DNA from: Triplophysa rosa
Taxonomy: Eukaryota; Chordata; Actinopteri; Cypriniformes; Nemacheilidae
NCBI RefSeq assembly: GCF_024868665.1
Contig: NC_079890.1
Coordinates: forward strand, 4,930,361 to 4,994,360
Reading direction: 5' to 3'
Length of the DNA: 64,000 bases
Of the stretch, positions 24,501 through 36,500 are shown in pieces. The notes below the pieces were generated by a model, which searched no databases, was not told where the DNA came from, and saw only the letters and a list, made by a program, of their open reading frames with translations. The translations under genes were made by a program, and so were the position numbers. Numbering within the stretch: position 1 is the first letter of the stretch; every line of letters begins with the position of its first letter.

Positions 24501-27500
24501 TCGCAGCATCCCTATGGGGGAAAGAGTGGTCGGCTTCTAGTATAATCGTACATTGTGATAACGAGGCAACTGTTCATTGTATTAACAAAGGCCGCTCCCA
24601 CTCCCCCACTTTAATGCCGTTCCTCAGACGCCTCATCTGGATCTCAGCCTGTGACCAGTTCATTCTAACTGCCAAACACATTCCTGGTTCAAAAAATCAG
24701 ATTGCTGATGCCCTTTCTCGTTTTGCCTTCCAGAAGTTCAGGCTGCTGGCGCCCGAAGCAGATCCCTTGCCAACACCGGTACCTCCCTATTCGGAGCTGA
24801 TATTCCGGTAAACCACCCCCTAAAAACCCTCCTCGATGCCTCTCTAAACTCCATCACCCAAGCCGTTTCCTTTAGGACCCTCCAATCTTATCTCACTGCA
24901 TGGAAAAGCTTCAAGTCTTTTCACCAGGCGTTCAACATTCCTTTTCCCGATTTTTCCGTCCTCACCATCACCTCCTTCATCTCCTTCCTAAACTCTTCAA
25001 AGAACCTCCAAGCCAGCTCAATTAAAGGTTACATGAGTGGAGTCCAGTTCTTCCACAAGCTCATATTCAACTCTCCATCTGCAGCCATAGCCAGCTCCCA
25101 AACTTCTATGCTCATCAAGGGCATTCAAAGAACCAAGCCCGCTCGCCCAGACGCCAGGCAACCTATAACCCTGGATATACTGACCAGATGCATTTCTACC
25201 CTCCGTAAAGGATATCACTGCAAGCACGTCGATCGCACACTCGACACCATGTTTATCCTAGCATTCTTCGGCTTTCTAAGATGTTCGGAAATGGCTACCA
25301 CATCCATCTTTAACCCGCTAATCCATCCAACGGTTTCGGACCTGTCAGTACTCGATTCAGAGACGATGTCATTCTCAATTAAACAAAGCAAGACGGACCA
25401 AACCAGGAGAGGACATTTCATCTACATATTCAACCTCCATTCACCTATTCAACCTTATCAGACCCTCCTAGCCTACCTTCACTTCAGGAAATCCCAAACC
25501 AAAACTACATTGGATCCTCTCTTCGTTGACGAATCCAACCGCCCAGCTACACGCTTCTGGTTCCAAAAGCACCTCAAAGCCGTCCTGCTCCTGTCCGGCA
25601 TCCCCGCAGACCACTTTTCCGGCTACTCTTTCTGCATAGGCGCAGCAACCACAGCCGCCCAAAAAGGCCTCTCGCAGTCTCAAATTCAAGCACTAGGGCG
25701 CTGGACATCGGAAGCTTTCAAGAGCTACATCAGGTCAGATCGTTCTATCATCAGGGAAGCCCATCGAACCCTCATTTCCCGAATCATCTAAAGAATCCAT
25801 CCTTCACCTGCACGGGCGCGAACCTCCACCACTTCGGCCTTCATCTCCCTAGCGGGATACCTCATTACCACAGCAACCACCTCAGCAATCACCAGGGATT
25901 TCATTCAACATCCGTTGCTTCAGACCGTGCCCGCAGGGGCTAGCGCCCACGTCTCGGGCTCTGCCGCAGCAGACTCTACAGCAGAAGCCAACAGCGCAGC
26001 AGCGACTACCTTGGCAGAGGCCAGCGCTTCCATCGCATCAATAGCAATCAGCATCTTCAAAACCACAGCAGCAGAGGCCAGCACTTCTTCTCAAGGGAGA
26101 AACCAGCATAGCCGCAGCGACCGTCTCAGCAGAGGTCAGCACTTCCATCTCAAGCGTGGAAGCTAGCATAGCCGCAGCGACCGCCACAGCAGAGGTCATC
26201 ACTTCCATTTCAAGCGTGGAAAGCCAGCATCACCGCAGCGATCGCCTCAGCAGAGGCCAGCATTTTCATCTCAAGCATTAGACACCAGCATCACGGCAAG
26301 CAACTGTCTCAGCAGAGGCCAGCACTTCCATCTCAAGTGGTGAAGCTAGCATATTCGCAGCGACCGCCACAGCAGAGGTCAGCACTTCCATCCCAAGTGT
26401 GGAAGCCAGCATCGTCGCAGCGACTACCTGGGTAGAGACCAGCACTTCCACTTCACGCATAGAAGCCAACATTGCCTCAGCCGAGGCCAGCTTTTTCATT
26501 TCAAGCATGGAAGCAAGCGCCGTGACAAAGCATCCAAGAAGCCCGAGCTTCCATCTAAGCACAGAAGCCAGCGTCGCCGCAGCGATCGCCTCCACAGAGG
26601 CCTGTGCTTCCATCGAAAGTGCAGAAGCCAGCATCACCATAGTGACCGCCTCCGCAGAGGCCAGTGCTTCCATCACAAGCGCAGAAGCCAGCGTCGCCGC
26701 AGCGATCGCCTCCGCAGAGGCCAGTGCTTCCATCTAAGGCGTCGAGGCCAGCGTCGCAGCAGCGATCGCCTCCGCAGAGGCCAGTGCTTCCATCTAAGGC
26801 ATCGAAGCCAGCATCGCAGCAGCGATCGCCTCCGCAAAGGCCAGTGCTTCCGTCTCGCTTTCTGCCGCCTACAACTTCAACAGAAGCAAGCATCACAGCA
26901 GCGTTCACCCCAGCAGGAGCCTCCACTATTACAGCTGGCTCCCTTCTTCAGTCGCCTCCTTCCAGTATCAGGCTTAACCCCAGGGACACCTACGAAGCCA
27001 TGTTCATTTATGGTTCGGAAATCCCCATATTTACAGCCTCTACGTGCACTACTCCCAGCAGCTCTCGGATTCTAACTTCTCATCACTCCAGCAGGCACCC
27101 TCACGTCATATCAGCCTCAACAATCCTCCGAGGAACCCCTACCAATTCTTGTCTCATCACAACCTCGTCTCCCAAGGAGCCGTCATCCTCTCGTCTTACC
27201 CGAACGCAGTCCACGCCTCCGCAGCGTTTTGCATCGCGTTTGGGGGGTATGCGTACTCCGGCGGCTGTCCCAATCTCGCTTTATGGGGGTGTGCTCTGGG
27301 CTCAAACCGGTTCCGAGCTCGGCGCACTCACCCCGACCAAGGTGTAGAGTGTTTCGGGCTCGGATAGATCTGGCGAGCTCGGAGCCCGCTTCCTGGACAG
27401 CACGCCAAATACGCATAACCTTATAACCACGCTCTTTCATTATTTCCCTATCAACATCACTATTATCTGCGCAGGTAAACTCGTGAATGCTTTGTTAGAG

Positions 27501-30500
27501 ATCGCTTGATATGCCCTGATAGCCCTATTCGCATGGGATTAGTATGACCTGGGGACCTAGTCATTTGTAATAATTGCAGAGGTTGTCTGCGATCTTAATC
27601 CCGTGCGAATCGGTCATGTCTGTAATATGTAAAGTAAAAATTCCCCCACAAATTACCTATCATATTTTGATGAACACCGAGGTCCTGTGATAATATTAGT
27701 CCCGTGCGAATCGGCATCTCTGTGATTTGGCGGGCTCATATATCATTTTTCAAGGTTTTATCCACCGTTTGCAAATAATGGAGGCGGTTTTGAAGTGTTT
27801 TGGTATTGTTTCGGGTGCTGGGTCATATCCATAAGTTACCAGGAGTCTCCCATTTGTTTATTTATCATGGAAACGCTCGTTACATTTGAGACCTGCGATC
27901 GCGGTGATCTTCTGTCCGGTTTGCGATCACGGGTCTCAAATGCTGACAGGTACAGCTATCATTAAACACCATACAACTATAGGCTATACAAACTATACGC
28001 AAAGCCTTGCCATCACATCCGGGAAATAAAATTTGAGTAAAATCACAGGCTTCATTTATCCCGTGCGAATGCGCCACATGAAATACAGATGTGGGGAGGT
28101 CATTTATAAATTACACGAGGTCCCCAGATAATACTAATCCCGTGTGAATAGGGCAAATGTGTAACCTAACGTTACGTCTCTAACCAAATTCACAGAAGGC
28201 TCCAACTACTGTAAGTTATCCAATCATAGCAGTGCGCGTTTATTGCCAAGTCTTCAATGCGGCACGCCCATTAAAACCGAGCGTTTGTCGAGCCGGCCTC
28301 AAAACCCGGGTAGAAAATAGCCTATTACTTATTGATTTTGATGTTTTTGAATGTAAAAACCACACGAACGTCATAAGTAGACCTCATACAAAAGTATTAA
28401 ACAATAAACAAGCCCAGTTCATGACACCTTTAAAACCGAGACGCGCAAGCGCTTTGCTTCGGATGGACACGCATCCTTTGTATTAGGAAAGACTTAGGAA
28501 GGTGCACCTCTCAGAAAGCATAGACAAATAAAGATAATTTTTGATGTTTAATTACGACTTGGAGCATTGGGATCGCGAGACAAGGCAATGTATTTATTTT
28601 TTATGAAAATCTCAAATTCAACCAAAATCCATATTTTTCACTTTTTCGTGTAGCTCAAAATTATTGTCATGTGATTAGCTGCGGCTCCTTAGGTGTCATT
28701 GGGTGCACTTGAAAAACTTGTGCAGGCAAAAAGACTGAAGAAAATTACTATTCCCCATAAGCCCCCCCCGTCAATATGGCTGTCACCCTTTTCACCTCTT
28801 CCGAGTTTGCAGGTCTGTTATATTTACCTAAGGCTTTATTGTTGAATGTTCAAAGCATTTTGAGACTTATAGGAAGGTTATAAGTAGTACTTGGCTTGCT
28901 GGGGCTATTGCTTAGGGCTAGGTATTTGTTTCCTAGCCCAAAGTATTCAACTTTAAGTATTTATCTATCCTTGTAGTGGTATGGGACCTCAAAACATGTG
29001 GTTTGTTGATGAAAAGATGTTGTTTTTCTAGGCAATCTGGTCAGCAAAGCCATAGCATCAAATCTTTTCACAGACAAGCATCACACAAACGCTCCTGAGA
29101 AAGCACTACATTTTTAGATTCTGAATTTATACTAAATTTTAATGTCCTTACCATTTTGTTATTTATTTGTTTATTTTGGTACCTAAGCACTGCTTATTTC
29201 TGAGTATGCCTTTCGTTTGATCGCTTTTTGGTTGCCTGGAATGTTGGAATTATAGAGTTCTTTCGTCCCAGCCTTCATGGTGGTTATGGCAAAGCTTGTT
29301 TTTGGAGACCACAGGAAAAGTGCTATTACTCTGTGGAGAAGAGAAAGGGAGAAAATGATTAAAGGACGAGAACCGATAGCAAATTATACCATATAAAACG
29401 GGACAGGCAAGTGCTATTATGATATTAGGGTAGAGAAACTCTACCCTACGTGCTCTAGGGAGGTTTAGTCAAGCTTGCCAAGACTTTAAAATGAGCTTTG
29501 CATTGACCACAGACAGTTTTATAAAATTATAAGGTAAGTGTTGCCTGACTGTTGACTTTCAATGAGTCAGCCGTTTGAGCTCATTCACCACAGGAACAGA
29601 ACCATCATGTCCACTGGCAGCATGTTTTCTCAGAGACATTACCGATAACACTCAAGAAATTAAAGGAACACAGAATTTTAGCCACTGTCTAAAACACGAA
29701 GAGTGAAACTCATAGACCATGGGGCACTGCGGCATATAACGTGTGTGTGTGATTCTGAGGTCAGTTTGGAAGCTTAAATTCCGACACATCCTTTAATAAC
29801 AGACCTCCATTCTTTTCCCGTTTGCTTGTTACCTCGCATACGCCTTACGCCAGCTCACTTCTGCAGCCCAGCTGCTTTCGGTCTGAATAACATACGGGCT
29901 TGTGCTCCGTTCTGCATGTTAAACAGGCAAGTGGGAGTGGATACACTGCTTTCTGTGTTTCTGTTAATGCACAAATTTGTGCTTTTGCTCTTAAACAGAA
30001 GGGTCTTGGAGTGTCCTTCATCTGATTTGTACTGTATAGGAAAGATTTTTTTTTAGTAGTGGTTCTAGGCGTAATTTGCAGCTACATGTTGTGGTAACTG
30101 TTGTAAGAATAAATACTTGTAATCCTATATTTGTGTCTTTTGAGAGATTGGGATATATACTCAGTTATTCACATATTTAAATATGTTGACCAGTATTTGT
30201 ATGCCATCATTAAAGGTTTCTAGTTCTGTTGGAAATCCAGTTGCTTTCTTGTGTCTTCACGCTAAATGCATTCAACCAGCTATAATCTTATGGGTAAAGT
30301 AGAGAGTATTTTAGATTTAAAGATTGAAAGAATACTGTCATCATTTACTTACCCTCAGGTTGTTTCAAACCTGTATAAATTTCTTTGTTCCTATGACCAC
30401 AGAGAAAGATATTTGGAAAAGTGTCAGTAATTTTCATTTCTGGAACATCATCCACTACCATAGTGTAAGGCATTTACTCCACACGAGATGATGAAAATAA

Positions 30501-33500
30501 TAAACTTTTATTAAATCCAAAAACCAGGGAGAACAAGAGGAAACACACAAACATCGAGGAGCAAGACAAACACCAGTTACATTTTAGACTATACAAAGTA
30601 CACTTGAACAGGCAGAGTATAAATAATGTCCGGGTAATGAGTCTGATGAAGGGTAGGTGCAGGGAAAATGACGAGTGACAGGTGAGGGAGTGTGTCGAAA
30701 TTACATCCTTGGGGCAAAAAATTGGGAAACCAAACTAGGGACCGGCGGAGTGTTACAGTACTCCCCCCTCGCGGAAGGCGCGTCCTCGCGCCGATGAACA
30801 ACCGGGGGGGGCTCCTCGTGACGGACATCGGGGACAAGACAGGGAGCCTCCAGGACGGCGCTACCGACACCGGGAATCCACGATGGTGCCGGTAACTCAG
30901 ACGGCCACGGAGGCCTAGCCAGGTCCGGAGGCCATGGTAATGTGTCCCGGAAAGCCGTGGCCATACTGGAGGATGAGGCTGAGGAACTAGGAACGGCTGC
31001 CGTGGGACAAGGAGACGAGGACCTTGGCACGGCCGCCGTGGCCTTGACTTGGGAGCAAGGAGACGAGGAGCTTGGCATGGCCGCTGTGGTCGCGGTGAGG
31101 AGACCGGAGAGATATTTGGGGCGAGTCCAGGGGCTCTGGGCAGTCCTCGGGACGTGGCTCTGGGCAGGCTTTGGGATGGAGCTCTGGGCAGGCTTCGGGA
31201 TGGAACTCTGGCCAAACTTCGGGACTGGGCACTGGGAAGGCTTCGGGACTGAGCACTGGGAAGGCTTCTGGACTGCGCACTGGGAAGGCTTCGGGACTGA
31301 GCACTGGGAAAGCTTCGGGACTGAGCACTGGGGAAACTTCGGGACTGAGCACTGGGGAAACTTCGGGATTGGTCCGTACCGTCCAGATGTAAGCCAAAGC
31401 CATGGCGATGATGGCCACAGCAGCAACCTCGGGGGACTCTGGTAGGCCGGATGTGACCGGCTCGAAGACTTCTGGAAGGCCGGACGGGACCGGATCGAAG
31501 AACACTGGAAGGCCGGACTTGACCGGCTCGAAAACCTCTGGAAGGCCGGACGGGACCGACTCGAAGAACACTGAAAGGCCAGGGGGGACCGGCTCGAGGA
31601 ATAGCTGGGCAGCGGGCTCTGGCGGATGGGCAGCGGGCTCTGGCCGCTAGGCAGCGGGCTTGGCGAACCCTGGATTACTGGGGGCTTCAGATCTGGTGGA
31701 GGACTTCAGAGTGATGGTGAGGTGAGCTGGGTCGCTCAACGTGTGTTTGGACGGGACCGGATGATGATCGATCTTATCCGGGATGTTTTCATTCACACCA
31801 AAGCGAGAGCCAATTATCCACCGGATAAGATCGATAAACTCAACCATTTGTCTGTCCCTGAACTCGGGTGCCAGATTCCAATGGGAGTCATCATCCAATC
31901 CCATCAAGAAACACGCTTTTAACGAACGATTGTCCCAACTCACCTGATGGCTCAGTACAATAAAGTCCTCCACGTATCTCTCCAGAGGACTGCCGTCTTG
32001 GCTTAGATGGTACCGGAGATTGTCTTTTGGAGAGATGTTGAGCCGCATGTAATCCATATTTAGGTCTAGTCTTCTGTAAGGGATTTACTCCACACGAGAT
32101 GATGAAAACTATAAACTTTTAATAAATCCAAAAACCAGGGAGAACAAGAGGAAACACACCAACATCGAGGAGCAAAACAAACACCAGTTACATTTTAGAC
32201 TAGACAAGGAACACATGAACAAGCAGAGTGTAAAAAATCTCCGGTTAATGAGTCTGATGAAGGGCAGGTGCAGGCAAAATGACGAGGGACAGGTGAGGGA
32301 GTGTGTCGAAATTACATCATTGGGGCAAAAACGTGGAAAACCAAACTAGGGACCGACGGAGTGTTACACATAGTAGGAAAAAATATCGTTTTTTGTTTTG
32401 TTTTGTTGAACCATAATGAGGTTTTTTGAAGAATTTAGGAAAACAAACGGTTCTGGAGCACCTTTGATTACCATTTAGTTTTTCCTACTATGGTAGTCAA
32501 TGATGTTCTGGAACTGAAAATTACAAACATTCTTCCAAATATCTTTCTCTGTGTTTATCAGAGCAAAGTAATTTATACACATGAAATTACACAAGGGTGA
32601 GAAAATGATGACAGAATTTTCATTTTTAGGTGAACTATCCCTTTAATAGATTGCAAGTGGGTGGATGTTCAAAGGGTGCTGTGTGTAATTTTCTCACGAC
32701 ATCTAGTGGTGAGGTTGCAAATTGCTACCAACTGGTGACTCCACCCCTCCACGGAGGCCGAGAGAGGATGTCGTGACGCTTTTGCTTCTTTCCCAAATAA
32801 GATAACGTATTTACGAAAGGCGCTCTGTAGAGCAGTTTGTCTGTTTAGGCCTACTGTAGAAACAACATGGCGACATGTCAACAACATTCCATGCAAGGGG
32901 ACCGGCGTTGTATATAGATAGAAACAGCTCATTCTAAAGTAAGAAAAATATAACGCTTCATTATGTAAGGCCGTTATAGACCTCTGAAGACATAGTTATG
33001 TACATGTTGCCTTTCTGTCAATAGATCCTTCAAAAAACTACACACTGTTCCTTTAAGGGTCATGTTTGTAAAACATCTTTGTCATGAAAACTGTTCACTT
33101 TGCATAGCCATACATTTTCAGCATCCATCTACACAGTTTTATTCATAATATAATAAGATTAAAAATCTTATTAGTTCATTCGGATCTTTACAGCTTCGTC
33201 CACATCAAAACAATCACTGACAACCTCTCATATTTTGTTCTGTACATAAGATATATTGTTGTGATAAATTCACAAGCAATAAAGCGGTAGGGACAGTTCA
33301 TGTGTTTACATATAGAACAAAATTCTAATATTAAAATTAAATGAGCAAATTTATGACATTTAAGCATCAAAGTGGAAAGATCCAGATCTTTACTGAGCTC
33401 TCATTTTTAGTTTCAAGTTGTCAACATCTTGTGGTGTTTGTTTTATGAGAAATAAAATAATGTCTGTTTCTTCCTGATATTAATTTTAGATTCGTTCTTT

Positions 33501-36500
33501 CTCAGGTGAGATTAACTTTGGAGACAGTGGGACCTGTCGAACGGTGTGTGGACTCTAGACTTAAACCATCTCCTCCGGTCAGCCAGCTGGTCAGACTGCT
33601 GTGGGGGGAAGACACAGTAGAGCTCCAGATGTCTATAGCACATATACCTCACGTAGTGATGTACCTGTCACTCAAACTGGACTCCGAGTCACCACAGGAA
33701 GAGGTCAGTCGGTGTGTGACACTGCCGTTTGTCTTATTTACTTATCAAAGCTGCAGTGTCTGACTTCCTCCATAGAGCCTTAACATACAACACACTGTGT
33801 AGACTTTAAACGGGTCAGATACGCTTAGTTTTCTCCGCAAATTGGCGCATATGATCCGCTTTTTGCTGTCGTTGCGTGCAACTGGTCGCGTGGCACTAAC
33901 GTGAAATTAGACTTCATTGTCAACAATGGACAACATGTTTACACTGTCCGGATCATCCTATCTCCTATCTAGTGCACTATGCGACATTCACCATGTAGGA
34001 CATAATAAATGTGCGAACAAGTGGCTGATATGTGACGCCACTTCAGCGGCTTTCTTATTAAAAGGGGCGGGACTCTTCTAAATCTAAAGCGTATTTGATT
34101 GGACAGCAACTTTAACAAGAGGCTGAAGTGTACCATGATGTCATGGAATTTCTAGATTTTTTTTGAGCGCACGTGCGAGACTGTCAGTTTTGAACGCTCA
34201 TCTTCTAAATGCGAATTTTGTCGGCTCTTATGAGCATATCAGTTTATTGATGTCCTTATTGCATATTTTTAATAAAAGGAAAATAACTTTTATTTTGATT
34301 TTAGTGGGTTTTTAATGATTTGATTATATTCTTTACAAAAATAATCACAGTTTGCTTTGAAATTTTTAGGTATAGTCGCTCAGTAGATTACCATTCAAAT
34401 TAAATTACTGTATACATGTTTTTGTTTGTTTTTCAGAAAGTTATGTTTGAGAAAAGATATTTTACAGCTTACTTCAGGACATCAACAGGTATAAATAATA
34501 AGGAAAACACCCAACAAGAGCTGAAAATAGATGGAAACTCTTTCAATACTGATTTAAAAAGCACCAGGGTAATACAATAAAGATGCTGGTTGGTAAAATG
34601 CCAAGAGTACATATCTATAAGTTTTAGGCAAAGAGTGACTTCTTAATATGCTAAACTATAATATTTATATAATATATACATAGTTATATTATACATACAT
34701 ACACACACGCACGCACACATGCACACACGCAGACACACACGCACGCACTCACACACACACATACACATATATATCGTCATTATAATAATTGCATTTGTTG
34801 TGGTTTGAATGGGAAAATGTGAAAATACTGTATAATAAAAATGATTAAGTGAGTAAGTGACCCTAAACGTACAAACCTTTATTAGCTGGGAAATTTAAGT
34901 TGCCAATTGAAGTTTTTTTTTTTAAAGTTAAAGCGGCCCTAACACACGCGGTTTCTGAGTACCTATAGAGTAGTATTGCATACTTCGTATCTTCGAAGAG
35001 TATTTAGTTTGATCACATTTATAAAAGATAGATACAGCTGTACGATTTTTTCCGAAAGCATACGGCGCGTGCGGGGGGGGAGGGGTAGGCTGAACTAAAG
35101 CACGTGTGCACCCATTGCCAACAAAACACAGACATCAGTTTCACTCACCGCATGCGGTTCATGTCCGGCATCTTTTAACGCTGGGACGGCTCCATATATC
35201 AGTTTCAAACGATCTCCAAATCCAGCGTTATATCCACCGTTTATATAACATTCATCACCTAAATGCTGTGAACAAACAAACACCTGAACTTCGCGAACGT
35301 ATGCTCTCTCTCTCTCCTGCACACAAGTGAAAGTGACGTCTGCGCATGCTCTCCTTGCTGCCGCGTGCTTTTCCCGGGAGAATTGTCCAATAAGGGACTA
35401 AGAAAAATTGTTACGAAACAGTTTTATATGTTCGAAAAAAACTTTCAGAAACCTGTACGATCGCTGGGGGAGTGTATCGAGCACAGAAATACTACGTAAT
35501 ACGCCCAACTCGTTTTTTGACAAGTTAACCATGTTAAGCATGAGGACAGCACGTTTAACATTGTAAAGAAGTCAGAATGCATGACACACCGTTGCAGCAC
35601 CCCTTTAATTCAACTGTTCATTTTGTGTATATGTTGTGAATTCCCAGTTTGTTTTAAACAAAATGGGGGTTTATTCCCTTTTTTAACTACAGTGCTTTTC
35701 TATTTTCTTATAGCAGGAGATCTTGTACCAGTATCCGGTGTCAGAGGCATCGGCCCAGCTGAAAGCAGTGAGAGGGATTTTTCTGACACTCTGTGACATG
35801 CTGGAAAATGTCACAGGTGGACAAATAGTCAGGTGAACAAAGACCAAATCTACCCCTAAAAGAAATATTCTGCAACAAAGTGAATTCTGAGTTATCTCCT
35901 CTCTTCTCCTCCCTACAGTTCCTCACTGTTGCTTCGGAAACAGTTGGTTCACGTGGGTTACTGGAAGGAAGGATCCAATCTACTGGTTTTAGGTGCGCCA
36001 GCCAGCAGGTAAAACTGATATTGGTAATGAAACAGGTTAAACTGGGCCAGAAAATCTGGTTGAAACAGAAAGTTGGTCCAATTGGTTTGATCCAGTCTCT
36101 TTATGAATTATTCTCGCTTTGAACCTTGTTTTTCCCATAACAGTCTTATTCAGTAAACAAACAAAATCACTTCTTATTTCTGGCATTGGACATTCAATTA
36201 GAAAATGTTTCTTGCTTTGTATCAGCATGCAGACATATTTTATTTCAGGGTAATTTTAGCTTTTGTTTTTGTTTACAATTACAGCAGCTCTATAAGTGAT
36301 TTCTGTCTGTTCTGCAGGGTTCCTCTGCTGTATCTGCAGACTGTGATCGAGGGAGTTGTCCGAACACTCAAGGTCATGTATGGTTCCCTTGACAGGTGGG
36401 TCGTAGAGCATTTATTCAATGTGCCACAATAATATGCATTGAGATTAGTTTTATCAAAATTCCTCCCCCCTAATAATTCATTATCAATATGAATAATCAT

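Larger units (their letters stand above)
21368..27430 (+). mobile_element. DIRS/Ngaro-type tyrosine-recombinase retrotransposon, degenerate
   Basis: Order on the plus strand: gag-like ORFs with zinc fingers, reverse transcriptase, RNase H, tyrosine recombinase, then a GC-rich tail with a 60-bp minisatellite. There is no integrase and there are no LTRs, as expected of the DIRS order. No methyltransferase domain is seen between RNase H and the recombinase, which fits Ngaro-like better than classical fish DIRS1. The left end is placed at gttcgggaggagccggagca and the right end near 27430; both are estimates, and I could not find the split direct repeats. GC content is clearly higher than in surrounding intron. 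Confidence 0.75.
30316..32644. mobile_element. Palindromic MITE interrupted by an LTR element
   Basis: The left half (about 30316-30463) contains ctgtcatcatttacttaccc, and the right half (32369-32644) ends with tcatttttaggtgaactatc. The halves are inverted and share aaagatatttggaa-like segments. Removing the LTR element at 30464-32368 with one copy of its CATAG duplication rejoins a single MITE, so the LTR element is the younger insertion. Confidence 0.75.

Noticed and set aside
26278..27347. Long Ala/Ser/Glu-rich ORFs on both strands after the recombinase
   Set aside because: They depend on the 60-bp repeat staying in frame. No known domain and no start context.
30589..31571. Pro-rich ORFs of about 200 codons on both strands inside the LTR element
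   Set aside because: Overlapping GC-rich repeat frames; only the gag-like frame at 31647-32057 has family resemblance.
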